Assembly (NCBI GenBank): GCA_900762355.1
Contig: CAAFGE010000024.1
Coordinates: forward strand, 40,149-104,148
Origin: an uncultured Collinsella sp.
Lineage (GTDB): Bacteria; Actinomycetota; Coriobacteriia; Coriobacteriales; Coriobacteriaceae
Length of the DNA stretch: 64,000 nucleotides
Reading direction: 5' to 3'
Positions 8,807-16,546 of this stretch are shown piece by piece. Numbering within the stretch: the first letter of the stretch is position 1; each line of letters begins with the position of its first letter. The position numbers and the translations under genes are program-made. The notes below the pieces were generated by a model, which saw nothing but the letters and a program-made list of their open reading frames with translations, ran no database searches and was not told the origin of the DNA.

Positions 8807-10861
8807 ATGACTATGCAAAAAGACATGATGGGCCGCGCGGTCCGCGACTCGTTTGCCAAGCTGGATCCTCGCGTCCAGATTCAAAACCCGGTCATGTTCC
8901 TGGTGTGGCTTTCCGCCGTCATGACCTCCGTCCTGGCCGTCGCTTCCATTTTCGGTGTGCAGGACGCGGGTGTGCCCACCTACTATGTGGTCGCCATCGC
9001 GGTCATCCTGTGGCTTACCGACCTGTTCTCGAACTTCGCCGAGGCGCTTGCCGAGGGCCGCGGTAAGGCCCAGGCCGATTCCCTGCGTGCGGCCAAGAAG
9101 GATGTCGAGGCCCATCGCATCGAGTCCGTTGAGGACAAGGAGCACTTCACCGTCGTTCCCGGCACCGAGCTCACGCGCGGCGACCTGGTGATCGTACGCG
9201 CCGGCGAGCAGATTCCCGGCGACGGCGACGTCATCGAGGGCGCTGCTTCCGTTGACGAGTCCGCCATCACCGGCGAGTCCGCCCCCGTGGTCCGCGAGGC
9301 CGGCGGCGACCGCTCTGCCGTTACCGGCGGTACCACGGTGCTGTCCGACTGGATCATCGTCAAGATCTCCAGTGAGCCCGGCCAGAGCTTCCTGGACAAA
9401 ATGATCGCGATGGTCGAGGGTGCCGCGCGCAAGAAGACCCCTAACGAGATCGCTCTGGAGATCTTCCTGGTGGCCCTCTCCATCGTCTTTATCCTGGTCA
9501 CGCTGGCCCTGTATTGTTACTCCTGCTTCTCGGTCGGTCTTAACGACATGGACAACCCCACGGCCGTGACCACGCTCGTGGCGCTGCTCGTGTGCCTGGC
9601 TCCTACTACCATCGGCGCCCTTCTTTCCGCCATCGGCATCGCCGGCATGAGCCGTCTGAACGAGGCCAACGTGCTGGCCATGTCCGGCCGCGCCATCGAG
9701 GCCGCCGGCGACGTCGACATCCTCATGCTCGACAAGACCGGCACCATCACCCTGGGTAACCGCCAAGCCGCCGAGTTCATCCCGGTCGACGGCATCGATC
9801 CCGCGGAGCTGGCCGATGCCGCCCAGCTTTCCTCGCTGGCCGACGAGACCCCCGAAGGCCGTTCCATCGTCGTGCTCGCCAAGGAGCAGTTCGGTCTGCG
9901 CGGCCGCACACTCGAGGATAAGGGTATGGAGTTCATCCCCTTCACCGCGGCGACCCGCATGTCCGGTGTGAACTACGAGGGCAATGAGATCCGCAAGGGC
10001 GCTGCCGATTCCGTGCGCACCTATGTGGAGGCAGCCGGCGGCGTGTTCTCCCAGGAGTGCGACGAGGCCGTCGAGCGCATCGCCAAGGCCGGCGGCACCC
10101 CGCTGGTCGTGACCAAGAACTGCCGCGTGCTGGGCGTTGTGTACCTCAAGGACATCATCAAGTCCGGCGTTAAGGAGAAGTTCGCCGACCTGCGCAAGAT
10201 GGGCATCAAGACCATCATGGTGACGGGCGACAACCCGCTCACCGCCGCGGCAATCGCCGCCGAGGCCGGCGTTGACGACTTCCTGGCCGAGGCCACCCCT
10301 GAGGGCAAGCTCGAGAAGATCCGCGAGTTCCAGCGTGAGGGCCACCTGGTCGCCATGACCGGCGACGGCACCAACGACGCGCCGGCGCTGGCGCAGGCGG
10401 ATGTCGCCGTGGCCATGAACACGGGCACCCAGGCTGCCAAGGAGGCCGGCAATATGGTCGACCTCGACTCCAGCCCCACCAAGCTCATCGAGGTCGTGCG
10501 TATCGGCAAGCAGCTGCTCATGACCCGCGGTTCGCTCACGACCTTCTCGGTCGCCAACGACATGGCGAAGTACTTCGCTATCATCCCGGCCCTGTTCTCG
10601 CCGATCTACCCGGGCCTTGGCGCGCTCAACATCCTCGGTCTGGCAAGCCCGCTGTCCGCGGTTCTTTCGGCCATCATCTATAACGCGCTCGTTATCGTCG
10701 CGCTGATCCCGGCCGCGCTGAAGGGCGTTAAGTACCGCGAGGTGCCGTCCGGACAGCTGCTGATCCACAACCTGCTCGTGTGGGGTCTGGGCGGCATCGT
10801 TGCCCCGTTCGTATTCATCAAGCTCATCGACATGCTGCTCGCGTTCTGCGGCATTATGTAA
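8807..10861 (+). CDS. kdpB: KdpB, catalytic P-type ATPase subunit
   Basis: A 684-residue P-type ATPase (type IA), the energy-coupling subunit for K+ uptake. The phosphorylation motif DKTGTITLGNR holds the phospho-Asp, the actuator loop shows ITGESAPV, and the hinge shows MTGDGTNDAPALA. Membrane segments flank these cytosolic domains. ATG 8807 was chosen because AAGGAGG lies at 8789-8795; the ORF could be extended to TTG 8783, but that codon precedes the ribosome binding site and overlaps the end of kdpA. The gene lies 16 bases after kdpA and runs into kdpC, so kdpFABC is one operon. Confidence 0.96.
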   Translation: MTMQKDMMGRAVRDSFAKLDPRVQIQNPVMFLVWLSAVMTSVLAVASIFGVQDAGVPTYYVVAIAVILWLTDLFSNFAEALAEGRGKAQADSLRAAKKDVEAHRIESVEDKEHFTVVPGTELTRGDLVIVRAGEQIPGDGDVIEGAASVDESAITGESAPVVREAGGDRSAVTGGTTVLSDWIIVKISSEPGQSFLDKMIAMVEGAARKKTPNEIALEIFLVALSIVFILVTLALYCYSCFSVGLNDMDNPTAVTTLVALLVCLAPTTIGALLSAIGIAGMSRLNEANVLAMSGRAIEAAGDVDILMLDKTGTITLGNRQAAEFIPVDGIDPAELADAAQLSSLADETPEGRSIVVLAKEQFGLRGRTLEDKGMEFIPFTAATRMSGVNYEGNEIRKGAADSVRTYVEAAGGVFSQECDEAVERIAKAGGTPLVVTKNCRVLGVVYLKDIIKSGVKEKFADLRKMGIKTIMVTGDNPLTAAAIAAEAGVDDFLAEATPEGKLEKIREFQREGHLVAMTGDGTNDAPALAQADVAVAMNTGTQAAKEAGNMVDLDSSPTKLIEVVRIGKQLLMTRGSLTTFSVANDMAKYFAIIPALFSPIYPGLGALNILGLASPLSAVLSAIIYNALVIVALIPAALKGVKYREVPSGQLLIHNLLVWGLGGIVAPFVFIKLIDMLLAFCGIM

Positions 10862-10873
10862 GTGGAGGTTTGT

Positions 10874-11464
10874 ATGTTCAAAGGTGTTGCATCGCGCGCA
10901 CTGGGCGTGTTCGCGCTGTTTACCGTTGTCTGCGGCCTGGGCTATACGCTCGTCGTGACCGGCATCGCGCAGCTTGCGTTTCCGTACCAGGCGAACGGTT
11001 CGCTCATCAAGGTCGACGGCAAGGTTGTGGGCTCCGAGCTCATCGGCCAGAACTTCGAGGATGAGGGCCATATGTGGGGCCGCATCCAGAACGTGTCAAT
11101 TGTCGAAGGCGACGACGGCGAGCCCATGGCCTACGGCGCTCCGTCCAATTTGTCTCCGGCGAGTGAGGAGTACCGACAGCTTGTGGAGGCGCGCGTCGAG
11201 AAGATCCGCGCCGCTAACCCCGATGCCGATATGGACGCTGTGCCCGTCGACCTGGTGACGTGTTCGGGGTCCGGCCTCGACCCGGAGATCTCTCCGGATG
11301 CCGCCGAGTACCAGGTCCCGCGCCTTGCCAAGGCCACGGGCAAGAGCGAAGGTGAGGTGCGCGAGATCATCGCCCAGTGCACCAAAGGCCGATTCCTGGG
11401 CGTCTTCGGCGAGTCCACGGTCAACGTGCTCAAGGTGAACCTTATGCTGGACGGCGCGCTGTAG
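10874..11464 (+). CDS. kdpC: KdpC, potassium ATPase assembly subunit
   Basis: A 196-residue protein with one N-terminal membrane helix (residues about 8-30) and an external domain containing GSELIGQNF, SNLSPASEEY, TCSGSGLDPEISP and a C-terminal NVLKVNLMLD. These are the signature segments of KdpC, which chaperones and stabilises the KdpFABC complex and helps potassium binding. ATG 10874 follows GTGGAGG at 10862-10868; the GTG inside that motif was rejected as start. Last gene of the operon. A palindrome of family 1 follows about 65 bases after the stop and may end the transcript. Confidence 0.95.
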   Translation: MFKGVASRALGVFALFTVVCGLGYTLVVTGIAQLAFPYQANGSLIKVDGKVVGSELIGQNFEDEGHMWGRIQNVSIVEGDDGEPMAYGAPSNLSPASEEYRQLVEARVEKIRAANPDADMDAVPVDLVTCSGSGLDPEISPDAAEYQVPRLAKATGKSEGEVREIIAQCTKGRFLGVFGESTVNVLKVNLMLDGAL

Positions 11465-11527
11465 GTGAGGGAGTGGCGGATGAGGGCGTGACTGACTATC
11501 TGAGCCCTCAATTCCACCCCGCCCATC

Positions 11528-11594
11528 AGTTGCGGTGGAATACGGACTGTTTTGGCTGTCAAAGGCCTTATCTACTCCGTATTCCACCACAACT
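11528..11594. repeat. Palindromic repeat family 1, copy b
   Basis: Same orientation and almost the same sequence as the copy at 3119-3185, including the centre. The outer arm has one change (CCACCACAACT instead of CCACCGCAACT), leaving one mismatch in the stem. Followed by TTTTTTT. Copies a and b bracket kdpED-kdpFABC. Confidence 0.9.
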
Positions 11595-11712
11595 TTTTTA
11601 TGAGGGTCGGGATTGAAGGTGGGGAGTGCGAGCGAGTACGAATGCGGCGGATACTGATACGATAGGTACGTTAGCAACTGCCGCCGAGCGGCTCAAACGA
11701 AAGGAAGCCTGT

Positions 11713-13662
11713 ATGGAGTCATCCGCCTACCCGATGCTCTTTAGCCCGATCAAGGTCGGTACGACCGAGGTCAAGAACCGCGTCTTTATGCCGCCGGTAT
11801 CCACGAACCTGGCCGATCATGGCTATGTGACCGACGACTTGGTCGATCATTACCGTGCCCGTGCCAAGGGCGGCGTTGGCCTCATCATTACCGAGGTCGT
11901 GACGGTCGAGCCCACCTATACCTATCTGCCGGGTGACATGTGCTGCTACGACGACACGTTTATCCCCGGTTGGGAAAAGCTCGCCGCGGCCGTCCACGAG
12001 TACGGCTGCAAGATCATGCCGCAGCTCTTCCACCCCGCCTACATGGCCTTTAACATTCCGGGCACGCCGCGCCTGATCGCTCCGTCCTTCGTGGGACCGT
12101 CCTATGCCCGCGAGGCACCGCGTCCTATCACGGTCGATGAGATTCACGAGCTCACGCATCAGTTTGGCGACGCAGCCGTGCGTATGCAGAAGGCTGGCGT
12201 CGATGGCGTCGAGGTCCATGCGGCGCACGCCCACGGCATGCTCGGCGGCTTTTTGACCCCGCTCTACAACAAGCGTACCGATGAGTACGGCGGCTCGCTC
12301 GACGCTCGCATGCGCTTCCTGCTCGAGGTCATTGCCGAGATTCGCGAGCGCTGCGGCAAGGACTTTATCATCGACGTCCGCATCTCGGGCGATGAGTACA
12401 CCGATGGCGGCCTGACCCTCAACGACATGATCTACGTCTCGCGTCGCCTGGAGAAGGCCGGCGTCGACATGATTCATGTGTCGGGCGGCACCACCATCAA
12501 GCGCGGTTCCGCGATTCCTGCCGCCGGTACCCAGCAGGCCTCGCACGCCGCCTGCTCGCGCGAGATTAAGAAGCACGTCAACATTCCTGTCGCCACGGTC
12601 GGTCGCATCAACGAGGCCTGGATTGCCGAGGAGCTGATCGAGGACGGCGCCGCCGACATCTGCATGATGGGCCGCGCCAATCTGTGCGATGCCGAGTTCT
12701 GCAACAAGGCCGCTGCCGGCAACGCCGACGACATCCGCCCCTGCATTGGCTGCCTGCGCTGCCTGAACGGCATTATGTTTGGCAAGCGCATCTCCTGCAC
12801 TGTCAACCCGGACGTGGAGCGCGACGAGGCTGGCTACGAGCCTGCCGCCGAGGCTAAGAACGTGCTGGTTGTGGGTGCCGGTCCTGCGGGCATGGAGGCA
12901 GCCTACATTGCCGCCAAGCGCGGCCACAACGTGGTGCTCGTGGATAAGCAGGACGAGCCGGGCGGCGAGATGCGCATCGCGGCTGTTCCGCCGGCAAAGC
13001 AGGAACTCACCCGCGTGATCAAGTATCAGTACCGTCGCCTGGCCGAGGTCGGCGTGAAGTGCGTATTTGGCACCGAGCTTTCGGCCGAGGACATTCAGCG
13101 CGACTACGCCGGCTACGAGGTTGTCCTGGCTTATGGCGCCGAGCCCATCGCCCCGGCCTTCATGCAGGGCTTTAAGCAGGTTATGACGGCCGACGACCTG
13201 CTGGGTGGCAAGGCTTTCCCGGGTAAGAAGATCGTCATCGTGGGCGGCGGCACCGTCGGTTGCGAGACGGCCGACTACCTGGCCCCGCTGGTCAACGACC
13301 TGTCGCCGGCCAATCGCGATGTCACCGTCATCGAGATGACCAAGACGCTCGCCGCCAACGAGGGCGGTGCCGGCCGCGCGGTGCTCATCACGCGTATGCT
13401 CTCCAAGGGCGTTCACGTGCTGACCGAGGCCAAGGTGACCGAAATCACCGAGGACACCATCAGTTACGAGAAGGACGGCGAGGTCCACACCATCACCGGT
13501 GCCGATACGCTGGTGCTTGCCATGGGCTATCGTCCCAATACCAAGCTGGCTGATGACCTCGCCGCTGCTGGCGTTGCCGCTCACGTGCTGGGCGATGCCA
13601 ACAAGTGCGGCAACATTCGTGACGCCATCGGCGATGGCTACAAGGTTGCCTGCGAGATGTAA
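11713..13662 (+). CDS. NADH:flavin oxidoreductase / 2-enoate reductase (old yellow enzyme plus Fe-S/FAD domains)
   Basis: A 649-residue multidomain enzyme. Residues 1-350 form an FMN-binding old-yellow-enzyme barrel (PIKVGTTEVKNRVFMPP; HAAHAHGMLGGFLTP with an HxxH active-site pattern; MMGRANLCDAEF). A [4Fe-4S] cluster motif CIGCLRCLNG...C follows near residues 345-365, then an FAD/NAD(P) disulphide-reductase-like part with VVGAGPAGMEAAYIA and IVGGGTVGCETADYL. This layout fits 2,4-dienoyl-CoA reductase, 2-enoate reductase and the bile-acid enzymes BaiCD/BaiH. It reduces C=C bonds next to carbonyls. The substrate cannot be read from sequence, and the bile-acid label should not be assumed. ATG 11713 has AAAGGAAG upstream. 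It is a single-gene unit ended by a strong terminator. Confidence 0.88.
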   Translation: MESSAYPMLFSPIKVGTTEVKNRVFMPPVSTNLADHGYVTDDLVDHYRARAKGGVGLIITEVVTVEPTYTYLPGDMCCYDDTFIPGWEKLAAAVHEYGCKIMPQLFHPAYMAFNIPGTPRLIAPSFVGPSYAREAPRPITVDEIHELTHQFGDAAVRMQKAGVDGVEVHAAHAHGMLGGFLTPLYNKRTDEYGGSLDARMRFLLEVIAEIRERCGKDFIIDVRISGDEYTDGGLTLNDMIYVSRRLEKAGVDMIHVSGGTTIKRGSAIPAAGTQQASHAACSREIKKHVNIPVATVGRINEAWIAEELIEDGAADICMMGRANLCDAEFCNKAAAGNADDIRPCIGCLRCLNGIMFGKRISCTVNPDVERDEAGYEPAAEAKNVLVVGAGPAGMEAAYIAAKRGHNVVLVDKQDEPGGEMRIAAVPPAKQELTRVIKYQYRRLAEVGVKCVFGTELSAEDIQRDYAGYEVVLAYGAEPIAPAFMQGFKQVMTADDLLGGKAFPGKKIVIVGGGTVGCETADYLAPLVNDLSPANRDVTVIEMTKTLAANEGGAGRAVLITRMLSKGVHVLTEAKVTEITEDTISYEKDGEVHTITGADTLVLAMGYRPNTKLADDLAAAGVAAHVLGDANKCGNIRDAIGDGYKVACEM

Positions 13663-13717
13663 GCTTTTGGCAAATAGGGGAGCGGCCGCCTTGCAGTGGC
13701 TCAAGCGATAGCCAATC

Positions 13718-13758
13718 AAAAAAGGCGCCGCGACACATGGATTGTCGCGGCGCCTTTT
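13718..13758 (+). terminator. Rho-independent terminator after the 2-enoate reductase gene
   Basis: A stem with arms AAAAGGCGCCGCGACA and TGTCGCGGCGCCTTTT encloses a seven-base loop, with A- and T-tracts on both sides. It can act in both directions and separates this gene from the convergent isomerase gene. Confidence 0.9.
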
Positions 13759-13800
13759 GCTTGGCGGTTTGTTGGGGGTCGGTGCGCCCCGTGGGCCTTA

Positions 13801-14442
13801 TTACAGGCCCAAGATCTCCTTGACCTTGGCGATGATGGCCTCGTCGGTGGCGTTGGCAAAGAAGTACTCCTGGAAGTGCTCGCCGGCAAGTGCGCCCTTC
13901 ACCAGGTCCTGATCGATCTCGCCCAGGACGTCGACGAGCGGACGCATGGTCACAGCGCGCACGCCATCGAGAATCTTCTTGTTGCGCTGCTCGGGCTCAA
14001 CACGCTCGGCGGGGTAGCCGTTGCCCGAACCAAAGCCAAAGAGCTTCTCGAAGGTGTACTCGAGGTTGAGCTCCTGGCCCCAGCCATTCTTAAGAGCGAA
14101 GGGCATGGCGATGGCGTTGCCATCGTTGACCTGGGCAAAGGTGTAGGCGTCGAGCGGGTCGGCAACGTGGCCGCACAGCACGCCGGGGAAGGAGTTGCAG
14201 GCGAGCATAGCGCCCTCGCCGGTGCCGCAGCCGGTCACGACGTAGTCGGCAGCGCCGGAGTTCAGCAGCACGGCGGCAAGGATGCCGTTCTGCACATAGG
14301 TGAGGGGCTTGGAGTCGGCGTCGGCATACATGCCATAGTTAAAGACGGTGTGGCCCATGGGCTCGACAACCTTCTTAAGGGCAGCCTCGATCATGGGGTT
14401 CTTGGAGTTCTGAGAATTCTCGTTGATCAGAGCGATTTTCAT
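13801..14442 (-). CDS. RpiB/LacA/LacB-family sugar isomerase, probable 4-deoxy-5-hexosulose-uronate isomerase (DhuI-like)
   Basis: A 213-residue protein of the RpiB/LacAB family, recognised by MKIALINENSQNSKN at the N-terminus and the phosphate/anion loop TGCGTGEGAMLACN. In streptococci a longer RpiB-family member, DhuI, replaces KduI and isomerises the 4-deoxy uronate released from glycosaminoglycans. It works with the dehydrogenase DhuD, KDG kinase and KDPG aldolase. All three partner types are present in this window and the DhuD-like gene is the next gene upstream on the same strand, so that role is the best fit. Ribose-5-phosphate or galactose-6-phosphate isomerase would be the alternative. 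ATG 14442 is preceded by GAAAGG. A translation starting about 20 bases further upstream has no ribosome binding site. Confidence 0.8.
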   Translation of the reverse strand: MKIALINENSQNSKNPMIEAALKKVVEPMGHTVFNYGMYADADSKPLTYVQNGILAAVLLNSGAADYVVTGCGTGEGAMLACNSFPGVLCGHVADPLDAYTFAQVNDGNAIAMPFALKNGWGQELNLEYTFEKLFGFGSGNGYPAERVEPEQRNKKILDGVRAVTMRPLVDVLGEIDQDLVKGALAGEHFQEYFFANATDEAIIAKVKEILGL

Positions 14443-14504
14443 TTGAGTTAACCTTTCAACCAAATGTTTCCATTTTTTGTTTCTGTATGCGGGTGGCGGC
14501 TATT

Positions 14505-14521
14505 CCAACCCGAGGTTGGTT
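14505..14521 (+). terminator. Small hairpin followed by TTTT
   Basis: CCAACC and GGTTGG pair around CGA and are followed by TTTTG on the plus strand. It sits in the 206-bp gap between the two sugar-acid genes, both of which are on the minus strand, so a terminator role for them is unlikely. Confidence 0.3.
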
Positions 14522-14524
14522 TTG

Positions 14525-14642
14525 CGGGCGGTGGACGATAGGGTCTGTCGCGAGTTCCGCACGAGCCGGAAAGCACTTAATGTGCTTTCCGTGCGAGCAG
14601 GACTGTCTGAGCAGCAGACCTTATCGTCCATGGACTCGCCCG
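14525..14642. repeat. Nested intergenic palindrome between dhuD- and dhuI-like genes
   Basis: Outer arms at 14525-14546 (containing GGACGATA and GGTCTG) and 14615-14642 (CAGACC, TATCGTCC) pair, and inside them GGAAAGCAC/GTGCTTTCC (14568-14590) forms a strong hairpin. The layout of two nested stems with unpaired bulges looks like a structured RNA or a REP-like element. It would lie in the transcript between the two minus-strand genes. Confidence 0.65.
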
Positions 14643-14648
14643 AATGCC

Positions 14649-15458
14649 CTACTGTGGCTGTTTGCCGATGTATGCCAGGATGCCGCCGTCCACGTACAGA
14701 ATGTGCCCGTTGACGAAGTTCGATGCATCGGAAGCCAAGAACACGGCGGGGCCCTTCAGATCCTCGGGCGTGCCCCAACGGGCGGCCGGCGTCTTGGCAA
14801 TGATGAACTGGTCAAACGGGTGGCGGCTGCCGTCGGGCTGCGTCTCGCGCAGGGGTGCGGTTTGCGGCGTGGCGATGTAGCCGGGTCCAATGCCGTTGCA
14901 CTGGATGTTTGCCTCGCCAAACTCCGAGCAGATGTTCTTGGTGAGCATCTTGAGTCCGCCCTTGGCGGCGGCATAGCCGGCGATGGTCTCGCGACCCAGC
15001 TCGCTCATCATCGAGCAGATGTTGATGATCTTGCCGTGGCCCTTGGCGATCATGCCGGGCAGGCAGGCCTTGGACACGATAAACGGTGCGTTGAGGTCAA
15101 TATCGACGACGCGGCGGAAGTCCTCGGCGCTCATGTCGAGCATCGGGGTGCGCTGGATAACGCCGGCGTTGTTGACCAGGATGTCGGGCGTGGTGCCAAA
15201 GTCGGCCTCGATCTTGGCGATGAGCTCGGCAACGACGGCCTCGTCGGTGACGTCGGCCACGTAGCCATGGGCCTCAAAGCCCAGCTCGCGGTAGTGCTTC
15301 TCGGCCTCGGCGACCTTGTCGGCGTGACGTGCGTTAAAGGCGATCTTGGCGCCGGCCTCGCCGAGCGCCTCGGCAATGGCCATGCCAATGCCATAGGTGG
15401 CGCCGGTCACGAGCGCGACCTTGTCATCCAGGCGGAAGCTGTCCATAAGATCAGACAT
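14649..15458 (-). CDS. SDR oxidoreductase, probable 2-keto-3-deoxy-gluconate-forming dehydrogenase (DhuD/KduD-like)
   Basis: A 269-residue classical short-chain dehydrogenase. The cofactor motif TGATYGIG is at residues 18-25, NNAG at 96-99, the catalytic Ser in NICSMMS near 149, and YAAAK gives Tyr162 and Lys166. The segment INICSMMSELG and the Ile/Val-rich GPGYIATPQT are typical of the KduD/DhuD/gluconate-5-dehydrogenase group, which interconverts 2,5-diketo-3-deoxygluconate and KDG. The start at 15458 is preceded by GAAAGGATC. It probably forms an operon with the DhuI-like gene downstream. Its promoter region carries a GGTGAACGTTCAC palindrome that may be an operator. Gluconate 5-dehydrogenase activity is the main alternative. 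Confidence 0.82.
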   Translation of the reverse strand: MSDLMDSFRLDDKVALVTGATYGIGMAIAEALGEAGAKIAFNARHADKVAEAEKHYRELGFEAHGYVADVTDEAVVAELIAKIEADFGTTPDILVNNAGVIQRTPMLDMSAEDFRRVVDIDLNAPFIVSKACLPGMIAKGHGKIINICSMMSELGRETIAGYAAAKGGLKMLTKNICSEFGEANIQCNGIGPGYIATPQTAPLRETQPDGSRHPFDQFIIAKTPAARWGTPEDLKGPAVFLASDASNFVNGHILYVDGGILAYIGKQPQ

Positions 15459-15562
15459 AGCGATCCTTTCAAAAGAAACGTTCATCTATATAAGTCTTGC
15501 TTTTCATACAAGGTCAGTATAGGAGAAGAGGAGGATTTAAAAAATCAGATTCTCCTAAAATC

Positions 15563-15578
15563 AGGTGAACGTTCACTT
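15563..15578. promoter_or_regulatory. Operator-like palindrome GGTGAACGTTCAC
   Basis: AGGTGAACGTTCACTT is a 14-base near-perfect palindrome with central CG, 105 bp upstream of the DhuD-like start. A second copy, GGTGAACGTTCACC, occurs at 23553-23566. A weaker form, GAAACGTTCATC, lies at 15475-15486. Sites of this form are typical of LacI- or GntR-type regulators; which one binds is unknown. Confidence 0.5.
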
Positions 15579-15619
15579 TTAAAAGGTAAACGGTGATTTC
15601 GCCCTTGCCGCGCGGACGT

Positions 15620-16312
15620 TTATTCGCTCTGTTCCTGCGTGCCCTCTGCGATCATGTTGCGGTTATACACCAGGTGCAGATACATCGCGTCGTGCGCGGC
15701 GGTGGGATTGCGCGAGGCGATGGCGTCGGCCACATCGCGGTGCGTGCGGATAGTTTCCTCGACGAGCTTTTTGCCGGTCACGTCGATAAAGAGGGGGACG
15801 GATGCCTTGAGCACGCCCATCAGGCGGGGAACGACGAGGTTTCCGGAGCTCTCGGCAATGGCATTGTGGAACGCGGTGTCGGCGGCGGAGTAATCCTCAC
15901 CGGCCTCGGCCAGGCGCTCGGATTCGTCGCAGAGCTCTTTGATACAGACGACCTGGTCGTTGGTTGCGTGCTCGGCCGCCATGCGTGCCATCTGCGGCTC
16001 GATCATAAAGCGCACCTCGAGCAGGTCGCGCGCCAGGCGCTGCTTGTCGCCGATAAAGGTAAAGCCCAGCGGGTCGTCGGCGACGCCGGGGTTCGATGCC
16101 ACGTACGTGCCCGAACCCTGCTTAATGCGCACGATGTTGCGCGACTGTAGTAGCTTCATGGCCTCGCGCACGGTGCTCCTGCCGGCACCCAGGCGCTCGG
16201 CGAGCACGGCCTCCTTGGGCAGGCGATCGCCCTGTTCAAGGTGCTCATCAAGAATCAATTGAATGATTTTCTCGGAAATCTGCTCGGGAAGTCCCGATTC
16301 GGCGCGAGCCAT
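15620..16312 (-). CDS. FadR-type GntR family transcriptional regulator
   Basis: A 230-residue regulator. The N-terminal winged helix contains GDRLPKEAVLAERLGAGRST and VREAMKLLQSRNIV. The C-terminal FCD domain (from about residue 85) shows the metal/ligand-binding pattern with LLEVRFMIEPQMARMAAEH, TAFHNAIAESSGN and TIRTHRDVADAI. Such proteins sense organic or sugar acids and repress catabolic genes. It is divergent from the gluconate-type permease and next to the DhuD-like gene, so it most likely controls one or both. The inverted repeat CATCAGACCTTT/AAAGGTCTGATG in the shared intergenic region is a candidate binding site. ATG 16312 follows GAGAGGT. Confidence 0.88.
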   Translation of the reverse strand: MARAESGLPEQISEKIIQLILDEHLEQGDRLPKEAVLAERLGAGRSTVREAMKLLQSRNIVRIKQGSGTYVASNPGVADDPLGFTFIGDKQRLARDLLEVRFMIEPQMARMAAEHATNDQVVCIKELCDESERLAEAGEDYSAADTAFHNAIAESSGNLVVPRLMGVLKASVPLFIDVTGKKLVEETIRTHRDVADAIASRNPTAAHDAMYLHLVYNRNMIAEGTQEQSE

Positions 16313-16477
16313 AGCTATACCTCTCATCACAAAATTCATCTGAGCTATTTTAGCGCACCAAGGGCACGATATTGGCCGTTGGGACCGAATCGAGCGGCTC
16401 GGATATGCCGTTTACAGCGTAAATACGACCGTTCGCCAAATACATCAGATGTATTTCGAACAAATTTCAATTTGAAA

Positions 16478-16533
16478 CATCAGACCTTTCCAAAACACGC
16501 TATAGTCATCAGACGAATTCAAAAGGTCTGATG
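16478..16533. promoter_or_regulatory. Candidate GntR operator and permease promoter region
   Basis: CATCAGACCTTT (16478-16489) is the exact inverse of AAAGGTCTGATG (16522-16533), with a third ATCAGAC at 16508-16514 between them. The downstream arm ends just before the permease ribosome binding site TGGAGG. The spacing and position suggest repressor sites for the divergent GntR gene. Confidence 0.5.
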
Positions 16534-16546
16534 AATTGGAGGAAAG

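Noticed and set aside
8705..11071. Very long open frame on the minus strand opposite kdpB and kdpC
   Set aside because: It is a shadow of GC-rich coding on the other strand: compositionally His/Asp/Gly/Leu-rich, no domain recognisable, no ribosome binding site, and opposite unmistakable kdp genes. The same reasoning removes the long antisense frames opposite ligA (33297-35576), htrA (31895-33481) and the ABC exporter (40017-41852).
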